The notes under the pieces: generated by a model | Seen by the model: only the letters and a program-made list of their open reading frames with translations | What the model was told of the DNA's origin: nothing | The model's database searches: none | Made by a program: the position numbers and the translations under genes | NCBI RefSeq assembly: GCF_000423425.1 | Contig: NZ_AUHY01000011.1 | Location: forward strand, 1-62,883 | Reading direction: 5' to 3' | Source of the DNA: Meiothermus rufus DSM 22234 | GTDB lineage: Bacteria > Deinococcota > Deinococci > Deinococcales > Thermaceae | Length of the DNA stretch: 62,883 bases | Shown: one piece after another, positions 60,407 through 62,883 of the stretch | How the letters are laid out: each line of letters opens with the position of its first letter | Position numbering within the stretch: the first letter of the stretch is position 1

Positions 60407-60562
60407 TCAGAAGATCAGGTACAGCAACACCAACACCAGCGCGGCCACCCCAAAGATAAGCAGCAGAGGAGGTAGCAGAAGAGAGTAGGCCGCAATCACC
60501 AGGGCAACAAAATCCTTCCAGTCTGGCTTTATTTCGCCAGAAGATGGTTTGGGGTCTTGCAT
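60407..60562 (-). CDS. 51-residue membrane protein upstream of the mutase gene
   Basis: Found by translating the gap. The product begins MQDPKPSSGEIKPDWKDFVA, has one long hydrophobic stretch (about residues 19-51) that could be two short helices broken by PP, and ends LVLVLLYLIF. TACAAT lies 7 nt before the ATG (60575-60570, minus), so it is probably leaderless. The stop is followed by AGGAGGG and the mutase ATG, which suggests one transcript. Function unknown. Confidence 0.6.
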   Translation of the reverse strand: MQDPKPSSGEIKPDWKDFVALVIAAYSLLLPPLLLIFGVAALVLVLLYLIF

Positions 60563-60569
60563 GCTTTAG

Positions 60570-60575
60570 ATTGTA
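60570..60575 (-). promoter_or_regulatory. -10 box of the small protein-mutase operon
   Basis: TACAAT on the minus strand ends 7 nt before ATG 60562. It is the only clear promoter element for the mutase. Confidence 0.5.
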
Positions 60576-60654
60576 GCTCTTCGATAACCCCTGGCCTAGT
60601 CCTGTAAAATGGGGTTTCTGTGGGCTCTATTCTTCCATAGTTCCTGATTCACAC

Positions 60655-60684
60655 CTGACACCGTGTGCTTTTTGCGCGTATACT
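60655..60684 (+). promoter_or_regulatory. Promoter of minD-minE
   Basis: CTGACA (60655-60660) and TATACT (60679-60684) are 18 nt apart, about 43 nt before the minD GTG, which has AGGAGG at 60715-60720. Confidence 0.7.
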
Positions 60685-60726
60685 AGTCCCAGTGTTTAGC
60701 GGCCCAAGCCAACAGGAGGATTCAGC

Positions 60727-61530
60727 GTGAAGGCCCGTGCAATTGTGGTGACTTCGGGAAAAGGTGGCGTAGGGAAGACCACCACTACAGCCAATGTGGG
60801 AGCAGCATTAGCTAAGTTGGGCGAGAAAGTGGCCGTGGTGGACGTGGACGTGGGGTTGCGCAACCTGGATGTGGTGATGGGCCTCGAGGGCCGGGTGGTC
60901 TACGACCTGATCGACGTGATCGAGGGCAAGTGCAAGCTGCGCCAGGCCCTCATCCGCGACAAGCGCATCGAAGGGCTGGCTTTGCTGGCGGCCTCACAGA
61001 CCCGGGACAAGGAGGCCCTGGATGCGGAAAAGTTTCGTCAGATCGTGAAGGCCTTGCTGGAAGAAGAGGGCTTCGACCGGGTCTTGATCGACTCACCCGC
61101 GGGCATCGAGAAAGGCTTCCAGACTGCGGCTACGCCAGCCGAGGGGGCTTTGGTGGTGGTAAACCCGGAGGTCTCGAGCGTGCGCGATGCCGACCGGATC
61201 ATCGGGATGTTGGAAGCCCGGGAGATTCGGGAAAACTATCTGGTCATCAACCGCCTGCGCCCCAAGATGGTACAGCGGGGCGACATGCTCTCGGTAGAGG
61301 ACGTGGTAGAGATTCTAGGCATCAAGCCTATCGGCATCGTACCCGAAGACGAAGCTGTGCTGATTGCCTCCAACCAGGGCGAACCTCTCGTGCTCAAAAA
61401 CGGCTCGGCAGCAGGCAAGGCTTTCCTCGAAATTGCCCAGCGGGTGCGGGGCGAGGAAGTGCCCTTCGCCCCTCTGAGCGACTCCCCCGGGTTTCTGGGC
61501 ACGCTGCGCCGGCTTTTTGGGGGTAGGTGA
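60727..61530 (+). CDS. minD: Septum site-determining ATPase MinD
   Basis: Positions the division site by oscillating on the membrane with MinE. The 267-residue ATPase has the deviant Walker A TSGKGGVGKTTTTANVG (Lys17), NLDVVMGLEGRVVYDL, VLIDSPAGIEKGFQ, and a C-terminal amphipathic tail GTLRRLFGGR for membrane binding. It starts with GTG 60727 after AGGAGG. minC is not beside it; upstream is the divergent mutase operon. Confidence 0.96.
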   Translation: MKARAIVVTSGKGGVGKTTTTANVGAALAKLGEKVAVVDVDVGLRNLDVVMGLEGRVVYDLIDVIEGKCKLRQALIRDKRIEGLALLAASQTRDKEALDAEKFRQIVKALLEEEGFDRVLIDSPAGIEKGFQTAATPAEGALVVVNPEVSSVRDADRIIGMLEAREIRENYLVINRLRPKMVQRGDMLSVEDVVEILGIKPIGIVPEDEAVLIASNQGEPLVLKNGSAAGKAFLEIAQRVRGEEVPFAPLSDSPGFLGTLRRLFGGR

Positions 61531-61754
61531 TGTGGCCCTGGCAACGCAAAAGCAAAGACACCCTAAAAGAACGCTTGAAGCTGGTGCTGGCCTACGACCG
61601 TGCCCAGCTTAGCCCGGGCCTGGTGGAGCAGCTTAAACAGGATTTGTTGGCGGTGCTGAAACGCTATTTCCCTGACGAAGAAAACATCTCTGTTCAAGTG
61701 GAAACCATGGACGACAAAATGAAGCTTCAGGCCGATGTGCCTATTCACAAGTAG
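61530..61754 (+). CDS. minE: Cell division topological factor MinE
   Basis: Stimulates the MinD ATPase and moves MinCD off midcell. The 74-residue protein starts MWPWQRKSKDTLKERLKLVLAYDRAQL, the MinD-binding helix, and continues with the dimer domain ending VETMDDKMKLQADVPI. ATG 61530 overlaps the minD stop (TGATG); a GTG one codon earlier is also possible. Confidence 0.94.
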   Translation: MWPWQRKSKDTLKERLKLVLAYDRAQLSPGLVEQLKQDLLAVLKRYFPDEENISVQVETMDDKMKLQADVPIHK

Positions 61755-61762
61755 GCAAGGCT

Positions 61763-62476
61763 TTACGTCGCGCCTTTGCGCACCAACCACCTGAATAGTG
61801 CCAGGAAGCGGAGGTCCTGCTCGAGCAGCCACTCAGGGTGGAACTGCACCCCTACCCCAAGACCCTCCTGCGATTCCATCGCTTCCACCATCCCGTCCAC
61901 GGCCCAGGCCACTGCCTGCCAGCCGCGAGGTACCTGGCGCACCCCCTGCCGGTGAAAGCTATTGACCTGTGTGGGGTACTGTAGGGTGGCCCCAAGCCAG
62001 CTTTCGGCGGCCCACTTCAGGGGGTGGGTGGGGTGATGTGGCGCTTCGGTCTGGTCATGCTGCACCGTGCCAGGCTCTAGGAGTTCTACCGGAGGTCCTC
62101 CTTCGGCTTCGACCAGGGTCTGGAAACCCCGGCAGATGCCCAGCAGCGGCAGGCCAGCGGCCCGCGCGGCCTGGATGAGCGCCACCTCGTAGTCGTAGCG
62201 GGGGGGGTTGGTCTCCCGCAGGCTGGGGCGGGCTCCCTGGGCGAAGAAGGTGGCCCGATTCCCACCCCCACCGCTCAGCAGAAGCCCGTCCAGGCCCTCC
62301 AGCACAGCCCAGGGTTCGGCGGCATACTCGGGGTGGGTGGGCAGCAGCACCGGCACCCCCCCGGCTTCCCGCACGGCTCGGGTGTACTGCGCGGTCAGGC
62401 GGTAGTGCACCTCGAGGGCCTGGGAGGACGCGGGCTCGAGGCCGGTGTGCACAGTGATACCGATAAAGCGCCTCAT
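61763..62476 (-). CDS. Class I glutamine amidotransferase-like hydrolase (peptidase C26, PuuD type)
   Basis: A 237-residue protein with the amidase Cys115 in LLGICRGFQTL and the His-Glu pair in FHPEWLLEQD. The early motif LDGLLLSGGGGN and ITVHTGLEPAS match the gamma-glutamyl-GABA hydrolase group (PuuD). It may cleave a gamma-glutamyl amide. ATG 62476 is used, since MRRFIGIT is the typical start and a longer frame to 62575 lacks family sequence. It converges on minE. Confidence 0.87.
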   Translation of the reverse strand: MRRFIGITVHTGLEPASSQALEVHYRLTAQYTRAVREAGGVPVLLPTHPEYAAEPWAVLEGLDGLLLSGGGGNRATFFAQGARPSLRETNPPRYDYEVALIQAARAAGLPLLGICRGFQTLVEAEGGPPVELLEPGTVQHDQTEAPHHPTHPLKWAAESWLGATLQYPTQVNSFHRQGVRQVPRGWQAVAWAVDGMVEAMESQEGLGVGVQFHPEWLLEQDLRFLALFRWLVRKGAT

Positions 62477-62591
62477 GAACTGGAAGCCAGCAAATGGCAG
62501 GCGGCCTGGTGGCTTGGGCTGAGGGCCACCCAGGGCGGGGCCTCTTCCTCGCAAATCCGACCTAAGTACACTCACGATAGACTTTTACAGT

Positions 62592-62883
62592 GGGAAACTT
62601 TCGGTACATTGAGTTGAGCCAAGAAGAGGATGAACAACTGCGGGCTATCGAGCAAAGCCCCCACATGAACAAGAAGGTGAGGCTGCGCAGTCAGATGATT
62701 CGGTTGTCGAACCAGCGTTGGGAGATGAGCCGGATTGCCGGGTATGTCGGATGCCACGTGCGGACGGTTGGCGCAGCGCTGAATGCCTGGGTAAGCCGGA
62801 AGTTCGAGGGACTGGCGGATCGTCCCCAGAAAGGCAATCGGCGCAAACTCCACGCAGAGGCCTTGCAGTTTATGCGGGATAAG
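62592..62883 (+). CDS. IS630-type transposase, N-terminal part (runs off the window)
   Basis: Reading from GTG 62592, the first 97 residues are open to the edge. MNKKVRLRSQMIRLSNQRWEMSRIAGYVGC and HVRTVGAALNAWVSRKFEGLADRPQKG are the N-terminal helix-turn-helix and linker of IS630/Tc1-type transposases (GLxDRPxxG). The catalytic DDE part lies beyond the window. The GTG start is inferred and has no strong ribosome site. An upstream IS end may lie in 62477-62591, where nothing else is seen. Confidence 0.8.

Overview
This window reads as a chromosome segment of a thermophilic member of the Deinococcota, most likely Meiothermus or a close Thermus relative. The evidence is very high GC, CTCGAG-rich coding sequence, a DdrA/Rad52-type repair gene, a minDE pair, full cytochrome c maturation genes, TTT and LIV-type transporters, and many start codons placed 6-8 nt after a TANNNT -10 box (leaderless transcripts). 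The genus is inferred by eye, without any database search.

Layout. 1-428: 3' end of an IS481/IS3-like transposase whose terminal 79 bp is perfectly duplicated in tandem. 434-5851: a TPP-riboswitch thiamine operon (thiE-thiS-thiG-thiO-thiC), then a Doc/Fic toxin-antitoxin pair on the other strand, then thiD; this block has a GGG/CCC-rich codon style unlike the rest and is probably an import from a Thermus-like donor. 5942-9319: coenzyme A genes coaX-coaBC and tyrS. 9316-15923: a cytochrome c maturation cluster (ccmB, ccmC-D-E-F-G-H, a CcmI-like/cytochrome c fusion, a Rieske protein). 15936-22015: a tripartite tricarboxylate transporter (tctCBA, with tctC frameshifted), its divergent CitA/CitB-type two-component system and a GntR/FCD regulator with a palindromic operator. 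22059-28731: hisZ, cyclophilin, dcd, a putative lipoprotein, a small membrane protein, a phosphoesterase, an ankyrin protein, mutY and a hypothetical gene. 28756-33451: GntR/UTRA regulator and a divergent peptide-type ABC transporter.

33453-44951: a large STAND ATPase regulator divergent from a tightly overlapping operon: KAS III-like enzyme, acyl-CoA ligase, alpha/beta hydrolase, MaoC hydratase, five LIV-type ABC genes, then a 3-hydroxybutyrate dehydrogenase-like SDR. This looks like an uptake and CoA-activation route for a hydroxy- or branched acid or its oligomers, and it is the best candidate for an undescribed system here. 44948-53351: dnaG, mscL, hisC-hisB-hisH, a PfkB kinase, and an operon ddrA-phosphoesterase-rsmA. 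53389-53502: tRNA-Ala(CGC) with promoter and terminator. 53629-62476: chrA, a second peptide ABC operon with a striking intergenic hairpin, the methylmalonyl-CoA mutase large subunit with a new 51-residue membrane protein, minD-minE and a class I glutamine amidotransferase. 62592-62883: 5' end of an IS630-type transposase running off the window.

No rRNA, CRISPR array or replication origin was seen.
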